Positions 14,641 through 23,360 of a stretch of DNA of 34,161 nucleotides are shown here, in pieces. The DNA lies in NCBI GenBank assembly GCA_017461395.1, contig JAFTYF010000046.1:1-34161 (forward strand). Direction: 5' to 3'. The stretch's first letter is position 1; the number at the start of each line of letters is the position of its first letter. The notes beneath the pieces are model-generated. The model was not told the origin of the DNA, did no database searches, and saw only the letters and a list, made by a program, of their open reading frames with translations. The DNA is from Ruminococcus sp. (GTDB lineage Bacteria > Bacillota > Clostridia > Oscillospirales > Ruminococcaceae). The position numbers and the translations under genes are program-made.

Positions 14641-16170
14641 TTATTTCCATGTTGTTAAGAATTCTTCACCAGTTTCAAGCCTTCTGACGTTTTCAATAAG
14701 GTTATCAACATAAGCGCGGCTTCCGAAGAATCTGCATTCTCCGTTTACCGCAACAAGAACTGTCATCGGAGAATATTCATAAAACTCAAATTTATAGTCC
14801 TTGTTTACATAACCATCTGTATATTCCAACACTGCAAGGGGTTTTCCAGTGGGAGTTACCTTCTCAATTACAAGATCTTCAGCATTAGCGGATACAAGAT
14901 ACTTGTAGAAGCGTCTGAAACGCTCATACTCTATCTCCTTGCCGTTGAGCTTTGCTGTGAAATCCTCGGCTGTGTTGTTTGTTTCCTTTGCAGGATCAAT
15001 AGGTGCAAGCTCGAATACTCCCGATTCTCCTGTACTTAAGCTGACAGAAAGATCAGTGATGTTCCATACAGTATTGCCCACCATGATTCTTGATGTGATG
15101 TCAACAGGTGTTACTGTTACCCACGGTGCTTTATCCGCTGAAAGTGTATAGATAACGCTTCCGTCCTCAAACATCGCATAGCAGTACTGTCCCTTTTCCT
15201 CATCTGACTGCATATTGCTGAGAAGCAGTACATAGTCATTTCCGTCGCCGCACTTCATTTCAGTACGGCAGAAAGGCTTGTCAAGTCCAGTATTTTTCAG
15301 ATCAGCGGCAGTACAGCGGTATGCATACACATCAGATGCAGTAAGTCCGAACATTCCGTGCGTGATCTTTGAGGACTGCTCAACATTGAGATATGAGCTG
15401 ATCGGCTCGATCATCTCGTGAGTTGCAGAAGTTCCTCCGGCATTGCTGTCCATACTTGTTTCGCTCGGCGCAAGAACTATTCTGTAGTCGATATCCTCTC
15501 TTTCGATAACAAGGCTTTCAACGATGGGCATATCCTCGTCTGCCGGAGATTCAAGCATTGATCTGCTTATAAAATCTCCTACCGTCTTGTAATAATTTGC
15601 AACACGGCTGTTCTCAATGAGATATACGTCATTGCTGCCATCGATTCTGAAATATGAGGTAGATGTGTTTGCAGGATTCTTGATTCCCACATAATATTTT
15701 ACTGTCTTTCCGGAGTCATATGTCATTTCTGCTGTGATTTCCGGAGCATCAAGACCATACTTTGAAAGATCCTCACAATTTTCAGCTATAAGAGCAACTG
15801 ACTGGAGTCCGTTGACATTGTTTACAAGCGTAGAAACTATTCCCGTTTCAATATCAAGGTCTTCACAGCCCTCAATGCTGTACTTTGCAGCTATCTGCTC
15901 CGTAGGCGGTTCGATCATGATGATATCGAACTCATCCTCGCTGTTCTTTACATGAAGCTTTTTTACAAGTCCCTCATGATTTTCTTCTCCGTCACCGACA
16001 ATAACGATTCCGCTGCCTGAAGGAGCTGTTGTTGTCTCGACAGTCGGTGTATCTGTGCTGTCAGAGGATTCACTGCCTGATTTATCCGTAAGCTTCATTA
16101 CAGCAAGACCTCCGCCGAGAACAGCAAGCACTCCGCCGAGAGCAATTATTCCTTTGACCTCTTTTTTCAT
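14641..16170 (-). CDS. DUF4340 domain-containing membrane-anchored protein
   Basis: A 509-residue protein with a single N-terminal transmembrane helix (about 7-27), a low-complexity Ser/Thr/Asp linker (30-60), and a long extracytoplasmic region matching the repeated DUF4340 type: segments with GLDAPEITAEMTYDSGKTVKYYVG and NDVYLIENSRV patterns typical of this family. DUF4340 proteins are regularly encoded next to GldG-like subunits, as here, and their function is unknown. The start overlaps the stop of the upstream GldG-like gene by four bases (ATGA), showing translational coupling. Confidence 0.85.
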   Translation of the reverse strand: MKKEVKGIIALGGVLAVLGGGLAVMKLTDKSGSESSDSTDTPTVETTTAPSGSGIVIVGDGEENHEGLVKKLHVKNSEDEFDIIMIEPPTEQIAAKYSIEGCEDLDIETGIVSTLVNNVNGLQSVALIAENCEDLSKYGLDAPEITAEMTYDSGKTVKYYVGIKNPANTSTSYFRIDGSNDVYLIENSRVANYYKTVGDFISRSMLESPADEDMPIVESLVIEREDIDYRIVLAPSETSMDSNAGGTSATHEMIEPISSYLNVEQSSKITHGMFGLTASDVYAYRCTAADLKNTGLDKPFCRTEMKCGDGNDYVLLLSNMQSDEEKGQYCYAMFEDGSVIYTLSADKAPWVTVTPVDITSRIMVGNTVWNITDLSVSLSTGESGVFELAPIDPAKETNNTAEDFTAKLNGKEIEYERFRRFYKYLVSANAEDLVIEKVTPTGKPLAVLEYTDGYVNKDYKFEFYEYSPMTVLVAVNGECRFFGSRAYVDNLIENVRRLETGEEFLTTWK

Positions 16171-17813
16171 CGGTTTCTTCTCCTTATGAGTACGACCAGA
16201 CCTGCAAGTGCAATTCCTGCCGCAACAACTATGATAATCACCTTGATAACTGCTGTTTCATTTGATGTAGGTGCAATGTAATTCTGCTGGAGAGACTTTT
16301 CCGGAATAACAGCACTTACTTCCTTGCCGTTTGCAATATTCAGGATGTTGAGTATAACATTGGCATTGTTGTAGTTATTTGTCTGCACCATGTATTCATT
16401 AAAGAACATCATGCTGCTTCCGAAAGCAATGACACGGCTTGTATATACATCAAGCTGTTCTGCTCTTTCTCTCTTGGAGATAACAGCAACATTTCTCGGA
16501 CCGGCAAGCTTGTCGGATACCTCGCTTCCGTCAAGAGTCTGAAGGATTCCTGATGTCTGTGAGGATTTGAGTACCTCTGTCACCTTGTTCTGGTTATTCT
16601 TTCCGAGAACCTTGATCTCTCTTGAAAAAGGAGCAATCATAGGAAGTGACTTATTCGGAACCTCTCCTACTGAATCAGCATCACTTACTGAAAGCAGGAT
16701 GCCCGGATAATCTCCCATATAATTTTTTGTATCACCGATGAGATTCTTTTCGATGCTTACGCTCCAGTCGGCAAGAAATTCATCAAGATTCGGGGAGTTG
16801 ATATTCGTATAGCACGGAATGAACAGCAGATTCTTTCCGTACATCTCATCGTTGTAGAGGAAATCCTGAAGCTTTTTGATTCCGTCCTCAGTAAAGTCGT
16901 TCTGCGGCATGGGAATTACTACCATATCATACTTTTCAGTATCAAGTTCATCCTTGATAATATCAACGGCAGTACATTCATATCCGTTCTTGCTGAGAAG
17001 CTCGTTTTCGAGTGAATCCACAAGCTCAGCGTCCTCTGTTCTGTAGATATTCTGTCCATTTGCAGTTTTTATAACTGCTACGTCGATGATATTTGTATCA
17101 ACAACGTTCATGATATCAGAAGTAAGTCTGCTTTCTCCTGCGAAAACAAGCGAGAAAGTATTATTCTGCATTGCAGCTTCATCTACTGCAAGCATTGTAA
17201 CGATATCGTTCGCCGGAATAACTCTTACGTTTTCTCCGGACGCAATAACGATGCTGTTTGCAGTGATCTCTCCGCCGTCATAATTCTTCTGATACGTTGT
17301 AACAGCGTCAGGATCAATACTGAGGTCAACGTATTTTACATTTACGCTGCCCTTTCCGTCGCCCTTCTTTGAGTACATCTCGTACTTTTCAAGGATAACA
17401 GGAATCATATCATACGGCACTTCGATATGGCTGTTGTAGTTTGTACCGTAATATTCATTCATCATCTGAAGCTGATAGCTCATCATGCTTGACTGATTTT
17501 CAGCTATAACATCAAAATTGCTCTTGGGCATGGTAACAAGGATATCAACATCCTTTTCAAGCTTTTCAAGAACGTCAATAGTTTCCTCGCTTATGTCGTA
17601 TCTCTTGTCCTTTGTCAGGTCGATCTTCATTGGTGTACGCTTTTCCATTTCGAGCGCCATAAAATTGACAACGATAACGATAGCCAGCACTATAGCAATA
17701 GTGATAGCGGACATAGAACCGTATTTTATCTTTTTCATTCCGACAGGTTTCTTTTCTTTTTCACCGGCAGAATCTTTGACAGTCTTTTTAGCCTCTGTTT
17801 CATTATTCTTCAT
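16167..17813 (-). CDS. GldG-like ABC transporter auxiliary protein
   Basis: A 548-residue protein with a basic cytoplasmic N-terminus, a transmembrane helix at about 34-54, a large extracytoplasmic domain of the ABC-type auxiliary/GldG type (KIDLTKDKRYDISEETI, then a stretch ending in the DMVVIPMPQNDFTEDG region), and a C-terminal helix (about 520-541) followed by RRRNR. GldG and GldF with ATPase GldA are needed for Bacteroidetes gliding; in Firmicutes the homologues have no assigned function. A weak ribosome-binding site GGAAGG lies upstream of 17813. It is 29 bp after the permease gene and overlaps the DUF4340 gene. Confidence 0.85.
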   Translation of the reverse strand: MKNNETEAKKTVKDSAGEKEKKPVGMKKIKYGSMSAITIAIVLAIVIVVNFMALEMEKRTPMKIDLTKDKRYDISEETIDVLEKLEKDVDILVTMPKSNFDVIAENQSSMMSYQLQMMNEYYGTNYNSHIEVPYDMIPVILEKYEMYSKKGDGKGSVNVKYVDLSIDPDAVTTYQKNYDGGEITANSIVIASGENVRVIPANDIVTMLAVDEAAMQNNTFSLVFAGESRLTSDIMNVVDTNIIDVAVIKTANGQNIYRTEDAELVDSLENELLSKNGYECTAVDIIKDELDTEKYDMVVIPMPQNDFTEDGIKKLQDFLYNDEMYGKNLLFIPCYTNINSPNLDEFLADWSVSIEKNLIGDTKNYMGDYPGILLSVSDADSVGEVPNKSLPMIAPFSREIKVLGKNNQNKVTEVLKSSQTSGILQTLDGSEVSDKLAGPRNVAVISKRERAEQLDVYTSRVIAFGSSMMFFNEYMVQTNNYNNANVILNILNIANGKEVSAVIPEKSLQQNYIAPTSNETAVIKVIIIVVAAGIALAGLVVLIRRRNR

Positions 17814-17842
17814 GATATATCACACCTTCCTTTCATTTATCA

Positions 17843-18550
17843 TCAGCTCCAGCGTCTCTTCTCAAGAACTCTTACCGTAAAGAAGTTAAAGAGAAATGCT
17901 GTGCTCAGGAAGAATATGATACTTGACATACTGAATACGCCCTTGGTAAATTCAAAATACCTTGTGCGGAAAGAAAGCGCTGTGAGGATATCACGGAGCG
18001 TATCGTTTGAAACTCTGATAAGAAGCGTTTCGTCGAAGAAGTATAATACAAGCATTACAACGAAGCTTACTACAGCAGCAGCCATCTGGTTTTCAGTGAG
18101 TGAGGATACGAAAATTCCTATCGCAATGAAGGCTGCTCCGAGGAAAAGCATTGCAGTAAAGTTACCGATAAGCGACGGCCATACCACGCTGCCGAGGTAT
18201 CTCAGGATAAGCGCATACACGAAAACAATGCACTCAGCGATAACAAAAAGCGTAAATGCTGCAAAAAATTTGCCGAGAACGATCTCCCACAGGCTTACGG
18301 GCGCAGTGAGAAGTCCCTGATCTGTTCTGTTTTTCTTTTCCTCACTCAGCAGTCTCATGGTGAGAACGGGAATAAGGAATATAAACATTATGAACATACT
18401 GGCAAACATGGGTGATGTATCTGAAATTCCTGACTCGATTACCTCAGTGTAGAAGAAATAGCCGGAAAAAGCATAGAATACTGTGAGAAAAACATATCCG
18501 AGACCGGATGTAAAGAACGAACCCATTTCACGTCTGTATATAGCACCCAT
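17843..18550 (-). CDS. ABC-2 type permease (GldF-like)
   Basis: A 235-residue integral membrane protein with about six transmembrane helices: the first near 15-35 (FFTSGLGYVFLTVFYAFSGYFF), then about 50-70, 95-120, 130-150, 155-175 and the last near 210-228. The motif LRLLSEEKKNRTDQGLLTAP after the second helix is the hallmark of GldF/ABC-2 family permeases. It would form the membrane channel for the ATPase encoded just upstream. Its start codon shares one base with the ATPase stop, and GGAGGTGACAAATA upstream lies within the ATPase gene. Confidence 0.9.
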   Translation of the reverse strand: MGAIYRREMGSFFTSGLGYVFLTVFYAFSGYFFYTEVIESGISDTSPMFASMFIMFIFLIPVLTMRLLSEEKKNRTDQGLLTAPVSLWEIVLGKFFAAFTLFVIAECIVFVYALILRYLGSVVWPSLIGNFTAMLFLGAAFIAIGIFVSSLTENQMAAAVVSFVVMLVLYFFDETLLIRVSNDTLRDILTALSFRTRYFEFTKGVFSMSSIIFFLSTAFLFNFFTVRVLEKRRWS

Positions 18551-19662
18551 TATTTGTCACCTCCTGCATTTTCTGAATCGTCTGTCTTTTCAGCCGGAGC
18601 TTCCTCTGCTTTCTTTTCGCCGTCAGAGGCTTCCGCTTCAAGCTTACCCTCGCTCACAAGATTGATTCTTACGCGGGGCTTTTTCTCTTTCTTTTCGTTT
18701 TTGAGGTTGATCTGCTCACCCATTGTAATTTTAAGGAAGATATCCTCAAGTGTAAGATCAGAGAGCTGGAGCATCATGATATTCCAGCCGTTTTCGCCGC
18801 ATATTCTGTTAAGCTCACGGCGGACATCAGTTTTGCCGTCAGTCTCGATATCGTAGTCGTAGATACCTTTTTCACGCTCCATATCAGCACGGACATACTT
18901 TACGCCCTCGATGCTGCGGATAGCTGCTGTGATCTTCTCCTTGTCGGAAGCTGTATGGGTTTCGCCCTCGATACGCAGAGTCATCTTGTGCTCGTTAGTG
19001 ATATTCTTTGCGATCTCATCGGCTGTACCGTCAGCGGCAACAGTTCCCTTGTTGATGATGATGATTCTGTCGCAGACTGCCTGAATTTCCGGCAGAATGT
19101 GGGATGAAAGAATAACAGTATGCTTCTTTCCGAGCTTTTTGATAAGTGTTCTGATCTCGATGATCTGATTCGGGTCAAGACCTACAGTAGGCTCATCAAG
19201 GATAAGCACAGGCGGATTGTTTATAAGAGCCTGAGCAAGTCCTACTCTCTGCTTGTATCCCTTTGAAAGATTCTTGATAACTCTCTTTCTTACGTCAGAT
19301 ATCTTGCAGAGACTGCACACATCATCAAGATGCGCTCTTCTCGGAAGCTTGCACTTCTTGAGATCAAACATGAAATTAAGATATGCGTCAACAGTCATAT
19401 CCATATAAAGCGGAGGGATCTCAGGCAGATATCCGATATTTGCCTTTGCCTCCTTAGGCTGTTCAAAAATATCCTTGCCGTTTATGAGAATCTGTCCGGA
19501 TGTGGATGAAATATAGCCGGTAAGCATATTCATGGTTGTAGATTTTCCGGCACCGTTAGGTCCGAGAAATCCGAGAATCTCGCCCTTTTCGACTGTAAAG
19601 CTTATATCATTTACAGCAAGCTTTTCGCCGTATCTTTTGGTAAGGTTTTTAACCTCTATCAT
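18550..19662 (-). CDS. ABC transporter ATP-binding protein (GldA-like)
   Basis: A 370-residue ATPase. Walker A GPNGAGKST (34-42), YLPE after the Q-loop position (78-81), signature LSKGYKQR (132-139), Walker B LILDEP (153-158) and the switch His in SSHIL. The nucleotide-binding domain (1-220) is followed by a regulatory region (about 225-320), which ends in an unusual charged tail (about 325-370) rich in Glu, Ala and Lys that the family does not normally have. It powers the permease encoded next. First gene of a five-gene operon. AGGAGG lies before the start at 19662; I cannot find a convincing sigma-A promoter. Confidence 0.93.
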   Translation of the reverse strand: MIEVKNLTKRYGEKLAVNDISFTVEKGEILGFLGPNGAGKSTTMNMLTGYISSTSGQILINGKDIFEQPKEAKANIGYLPEIPPLYMDMTVDAYLNFMFDLKKCKLPRRAHLDDVCSLCKISDVRKRVIKNLSKGYKQRVGLAQALINNPPVLILDEPTVGLDPNQIIEIRTLIKKLGKKHTVILSSHILPEIQAVCDRIIIINKGTVAADGTADEIAKNITNEHKMTLRIEGETHTASDKEKITAAIRSIEGVKYVRADMEREKGIYDYDIETDGKTDVRRELNRICGENGWNIMMLQLSDLTLEDIFLKITMGEQINLKNEKKEKKPRVRINLVSEGKLEAEASDGEKKAEEAPAEKTDDSENAGGDK

Positions 19663-19690
19663 CAGGTTTCCTCCTTAATTTTTTTCTTTT

Positions 19691-19707
19691 GACAGAACGA
19701 TTCTGTC
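19691..19707 (-). promoter_or_regulatory. Leader hairpin of the ABC operon
   Basis: GACAGAA/TTCTGTC with loop CGA. There is no U tract after it on the minus strand, so it is not a terminator. It lies about 28 bases before the ATPase start codon and could be an operator or an mRNA-stabilising hairpin. Confidence 0.4.
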
Positions 19708-19729
19708 GTATCTCTATTATGTTATCGCT

Positions 19730-19755
19730 GTATTGTGAAAGTATAGTGAAAATAC
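19730..19755. promoter_or_regulatory. Tandem 11-bp repeats upstream of the ABC operon
   Basis: On the plus strand GTATTGTGAAA (19730-19740) is followed directly by GTATAGTGAAA (19741-19751) and ATAC. Two copies one helical turn apart, in the short gap between ribF and the ABC operon, look like a regulator binding site. The regulator is unknown. Confidence 0.45.
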
Positions 19756-19767
19756 TCTGAATATTTC

Positions 19768-20658
19768 TTAATATTTCGTTGTGCTGTCGGAAACGTCCTT
19801 TGCTATCTGAGCCTTCAGCTCGTCCAGCGAATTGAATTTTACTTCCGGACGCAGAAATTTTCTCAGCTCAATATAAATGAATCTGCCGTAGATATCTCCG
19901 CTGAATCCGATGACGTGAGTTTCCGCAAGAGGAGAGCTTTCTGCGCCGACTGTCGGCTTTACGCCGATATTCGTCACGGAATCAAAGCTTTTTCCGTCTA
20001 TAAACGCAGTCGAAGCATACACCCCGAATGCCGGAACAAGCTGACCTTCCGCAAAAAGCTGGTTGACAGTCGGGAAATCTATTGTTCTGCCTATCTGTCT
20101 GCCGTGAACAACTTTTCCTGAGATTCTGTACGGCATACCCAGAAGTTTTTCTGCCTTTTCGATTCCGCCGTTCAGAAGAAGCTGACGAATTTCACCCGAA
20201 GATACGGTAATTCCGTCAATTTTCACATCATCTGCCGTATGAACCTCAAAGCCGTACTTTTCACCGAAACGTCTTAAATCCTCAACACCGCAGGATGCGT
20301 CCTTGCCGAATCTGAAATCATTTCCGCAGCAGACTGCTTCCGCATTGAGAAATCTGTTCTTTAAAATTTTTTCGCAGAATTCTTCACCGGCAAGTCCGCA
20401 GACATCCTCAAAGTCCACGAAATGTATATTTTCGCCCGAAAACCCAAGATTCTGAAGCGTATGGAATTTCTGACTCCAGTTGTATACATAACCGTCCCGA
20501 CCGCTTGTCTTGCGGAATACAGCCGACGGACTGAACGTAAAAACAGCCGGTGTAAGACCATTTTTTTCCTGTCCGAGCGCAAGGTCAAGCACAGAACGAT
20601 GTCCGAGATGAACGCCGTCGAACATTCCGAGAGCAACGGCACTTCTTTTTATGCACAT
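19768..20658 (-). CDS. ribF: Bifunctional riboflavin kinase / FAD synthetase
   Basis: A 296-residue RibF that makes FMN from riboflavin and then FAD. The N-terminal adenylyltransferase domain (1-165) has ALGMFDGVHLGH (9-18), CGNDFRFG and VSSGEIRQLL. The C-terminal flavokinase domain (about 170-290) has GRQIGRTIDFPTVN and the GVYAS and GVKPTV motifs. The common first motif reads GMFDG instead of GNFDG or GFFDG, and the N-terminus is about ten residues shorter than usual. GAGGTGAGACT precedes the start. It is ten bp after truB, last gene of the translation operon, as in many Firmicutes. Confidence 0.95.
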   Translation of the reverse strand: MCIKRSAVALGMFDGVHLGHRSVLDLALGQEKNGLTPAVFTFSPSAVFRKTSGRDGYVYNWSQKFHTLQNLGFSGENIHFVDFEDVCGLAGEEFCEKILKNRFLNAEAVCCGNDFRFGKDASCGVEDLRRFGEKYGFEVHTADDVKIDGITVSSGEIRQLLLNGGIEKAEKLLGMPYRISGKVVHGRQIGRTIDFPTVNQLFAEGQLVPAFGVYASTAFIDGKSFDSVTNIGVKPTVGAESSPLAETHVIGFSGDIYGRFIYIELRKFLRPEVKFNSLDELKAQIAKDVSDSTTKY

Positions 20659-20667
20659 AGTCTCACC

Positions 20668-21561
20668 TCAGATGAAATTCTTTTCGACACGAAGCAATCC
20701 GGCTTCACGATCAATAACAGCCGTACCGATAAAGCTCCTGTCGCTGCCATAAACACTGTATCTGTCCTTATCCGGCAGTATATTGCGGACTCTTTCAATA
20801 TCAAGCTTCACGCCGTTGCTGTACATTCTTGTCTGCACGGGATTGAGATTAAGTTTCGGCAGAGAATCAAATACTCTCTCTATCGGAATGATAAGCTCCC
20901 CTGTTCTGCCCTCGTCCGCTGCTTTCTGTATCTCATCAAGAGTATAGCACTCGTTCAGCATGAATCCGCATGATGAATCCCTCACAAGCGAGGTCATTAT
21001 TCCGCCGCAGCCGAGTTTTTCGCCGATATCATTTATAATGGTGCGGACATAGGTACCCTTTCCGCATGATATTCTGAGTACTCCCTCACGGGTATCGGGA
21101 TCATATCCGGATACGCTGAGAGAATACACCTCTATTTCCCTCGGAGTACGCTCAACCTCTATTCCCTGCCTTGCGAGATCATAAAGGCGCTTTCCGTTCA
21201 CCTGAACAGCAGAATACATCGGCGGAAGCTGCATTATATTTCCGGTAAACTCCGGAAGTACCGCAAGTATATCCTCCACGCCGACAGCCTTTCCGGAACA
21301 CTCGCTGACATTTCCCCATACGTCCTGCGTATCAGAGGTACATCCCAGTCTGAATCCGGCAAGATAGCTTTTCGTATTGTCAGGTATCATATCGCAGGCT
21401 TTCGTAGCTGTACCCACAAAAACGGGAAGAACTCCCGTTGCCATGGGATCGAGAGTTCCCCCGTGACCTAAACGCTTTATCTTAAGGATTCCACGAAGCT
21501 TTGCAATTACATCAAATGATGTGAAATCCTCCGGCTTGTTTACGCAGAGAATACCGTTCAT
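20668..21561 (-). CDS. truB: tRNA pseudouridine(55) synthase
   Basis: A 297-residue TruB. The catalytic Asp38 lies in HGGTLDPMATGVL (33-45), and the KSYLAGFRLG and GTYVRTI motifs follow. A short PUA-like C-terminal region (about 225-297) is present. It converts U55 of the tRNA T-loop to pseudouridine. Its ATG overlaps the stop of the upstream DHH gene (ATGA), and the ribosome-binding site AAAGG lies within that gene. Confidence 0.96.
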   Translation of the reverse strand: MNGILCVNKPEDFTSFDVIAKLRGILKIKRLGHGGTLDPMATGVLPVFVGTATKACDMIPDNTKSYLAGFRLGCTSDTQDVWGNVSECSGKAVGVEDILAVLPEFTGNIMQLPPMYSAVQVNGKRLYDLARQGIEVERTPREIEVYSLSVSGYDPDTREGVLRISCGKGTYVRTIINDIGEKLGCGGIMTSLVRDSSCGFMLNECYTLDEIQKAADEGRTGELIIPIERVFDSLPKLNLNPVQTRMYSNGVKLDIERVRNILPDKDRYSVYGSDRSFIGTAVIDREAGLLRVEKNFI

Positions 21562-22511
21562 GTCAGCGCCTTTCTTACGGCTTCAACAAGAATTTTCTTT
21601 GCATCCTCAAGAGAGCCTTCAAGAGTACATCCGGCAGCCTTTGCATGACCGCCTCCGCCGATAGTCTGGCATATCTCCGAAACGTTGACATCGTAAGCTG
21701 AACGGAACGAGCACTTGAAAACGCCATCCTTACGCTCACGCATAAGAATTCCCACTTCTGTATTTTCAAGCTGTATCGTCATAGGAGCAAAGCCTTCAAG
21801 CTCCTCCATAGATACGCCCATTTCGCTCATCATAGCCTGTGTTACGGCAACTATGACAAGTCTGCCGTCAAGATTTTCTTCCATAAGCTCGCTCAGTCTG
21901 CTTTCCAGCATGAGTCTGCCTCTGGACTTTACATCAAACATATAGCGGTTTATCCGTGCGAAATTAATATCATAATTTCTCATCATTTCCGCTGCTATCT
22001 CGTGTGCACGGGGAGTTGTACAGTCATACTTGAAGCAGCCCGAATCTGTAGCGATTCCCGTATATAGACAGGTCGCGCAGTGCTTGGTTATCTCTACGCC
22101 CATGAATTTTGCAAGTGCATAGATTATCTCGCAGGCAGCTGTAGCCTCGCCCTGAAGCAGAGTTTTTTCTGCATAGTTCTTGTTTGAGATATGGTGGTCG
22201 ATACAAAGCTGTACCTTATCGCCGTATATCTGCTCATAGTCTCCCATGAGCTTTGTATCGGCTATATCAACAGCAATGACTGTTTTCGGCTCAAAATCGC
22301 CGTACTGATTGCTGCCGTCGGTCATGAATGCATATCGTTGCGGAAACTCATCGCTGCAAACAACTTTGCTGCGGATACCCATTTGTGAGAGGATATCCTG
22401 TAAGCCAAAGCCTGCTCCGATACAATCGCCGTCAGGATTGCGGTGAGTTATGATAACTGCATCCTCGCAGTTTCTCAGGAATTTTTCTGCTTCACTGAAT
22501 CCTATATACAT
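21558..22511 (-). CDS. nrnA: DHH-DHHA1 phosphoesterase (NrnA-like nanoRNase / pAp phosphatase)
   Basis: A 317-residue protein with the metal-binding motifs of the DHH family: HRNPDGDCIGAG (23-34), VDIADT, CIDHHISN and TDSGCFKYD. The DHHA1 domain (about 225-317) ends with the GGGHAKAAGC substrate-binding loop. B. subtilis NrnA degrades short RNA oligomers and dephosphorylates pAp. GGGAGGAACGCT precedes the start. It lies between rbfA and truB, a standard position in Firmicutes. Confidence 0.92.
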   Translation of the reverse strand: MYIGFSEAEKFLRNCEDAVIITHRNPDGDCIGAGFGLQDILSQMGIRSKVVCSDEFPQRYAFMTDGSNQYGDFEPKTVIAVDIADTKLMGDYEQIYGDKVQLCIDHHISNKNYAEKTLLQGEATAACEIIYALAKFMGVEITKHCATCLYTGIATDSGCFKYDCTTPRAHEIAAEMMRNYDINFARINRYMFDVKSRGRLMLESRLSELMEENLDGRLVIVAVTQAMMSEMGVSMEELEGFAPMTIQLENTEVGILMRERKDGVFKCSFRSAYDVNVSEICQTIGGGGHAKAAGCTLEGSLEDAKKILVEAVRKALT

Positions 22512-22523
22512 AGCGTTCCTCCC

Positions 22524-22862
22524 TTAAATAAGATCATTCAGCTTTTTGCTGATCTCAGCGCTTCTTTCGATAGAATTATCAGCGATGAAGGTAAGTTCAG
22601 GCGATTTCCGCATTTTAAGCCTGTGAAAAAGCTCTCTGCGGATAAATCCGGACGCACTTTTAAGTCCTTTGACGGATTCCTTTGCCTTTTCTATTCCCGC
22701 AAAGCTTGAAACATATATCTTGCAGTTTGACATATCGCCGGACAGATCTGTCCTCACGATAGTAAGCATACTGTCGATCCTCGGATCTTTAAGCTCACGC
22801 AGGATCGCCGTCATTTCTCTTTTTATATCTTCAGCCATACGGCTTCCTTTAAAATTCGGCAT
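22524..22862 (-). CDS. rbfA: 30S ribosome-binding factor A
   Basis: A 112-residue RbfA, a KH-like protein needed for 16S rRNA 5' end maturation and cold adaptation. Family features are visible: the N-terminal RMAEDIKREMTAILREL helix, KDPRI, the beta-strand region ISCK-like NCKIYVSS, and SPELTFIADNSIERSAEIS. The start at 22862 was chosen over one six codons upstream because GAAAGGAAATT lies in front of it. Its ribosome-binding site lies in the short gap after the acidic hypothetical gene. Confidence 0.95.
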   Translation of the reverse strand: MPNFKGSRMAEDIKREMTAILRELKDPRIDSMLTIVRTDLSGDMSNCKIYVSSFAGIEKAKESVKGLKSASGFIRRELFHRLKMRKSPELTFIADNSIERSAEISKKLNDLI

Positions 22863-22887
22863 AATTTCCTTTCTATACAAGACGGGT

Positions 22888-23322
22888 TCAGATATTTACG
22901 GTAAAGCTCTGACCGGCAGAATTTCTTTCATTATCCCCGCCGTCATCAGGCATGGTGTGATCAGGCTCATCACCTTCAGGAGAAGCCTCAAAGAAGCCGT
23001 CTCCGAAAAGATCGTCAGAGAAAGCCTCTTCCTCCTCACTCATGCTGTAATCGGGGATTTCATCATCGTCCCCTTCTTCATTATAGTAAATATCGGCATA
23101 TTTGTGATATTCAGGTTCAAGCTCCTTGTCGCTGACTGGACGCTCTACTCCCATAAGATCCTCAATCATATCGTCCTGATCTTCGACCGGACTGCACTGA
23201 CCGAGAAGAATTCTTTTGACTGACTCAAAAAAGTATATATCAACCGGACCAAAGTCTTTCCACGCCAATGCTTCCTTGCAGTACTGAAGCATATCGGCGT
23301 TGCTCATTCTGCTGTATTTCAT
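22888..23322 (-). CDS. Acidic hypothetical protein inside the infB-rbfA operon (144 aa)
   Basis: I do not recognise this protein. Residues 1-55 look like a small folded domain (MSNADMLQYCKEALAWKD, then VDIYFFESVKRILLGQ). Residues about 60-144 are very acidic and disordered-looking (NEEGDDDEIPDYSMSEEEE, DDLFGDGFFEASPEGDEP). There is no signal peptide or membrane helix, so it should be cytoplasmic. GGGGG nine bases upstream of ATG supports the start at 23322. It lies between infB and rbfA, with gaps of 38 and 25 bp, and is clearly cotranscribed with translation genes. Acidic tails are common on proteins that contact ribosomes or basic factors, but any such role is inference. Confidence 0.82.
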   Translation of the reverse strand: MKYSRMSNADMLQYCKEALAWKDFGPVDIYFFESVKRILLGQCSPVEDQDDMIEDLMGVERPVSDKELEPEYHKYADIYYNEEGDDDEIPDYSMSEEEEAFSDDLFGDGFFEASPEGDEPDHTMPDDGGDNERNSAGQSFTVNI

Positions 23323-23360
23323 GAGTATGCCCCCTTTACATCTATAATTTTACAGGTTTA

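Noticed and set aside
19691-19707. Hairpin after ribF as a terminator
   Set aside because: On the minus strand it is followed by A-rich sequence, not a U tract.
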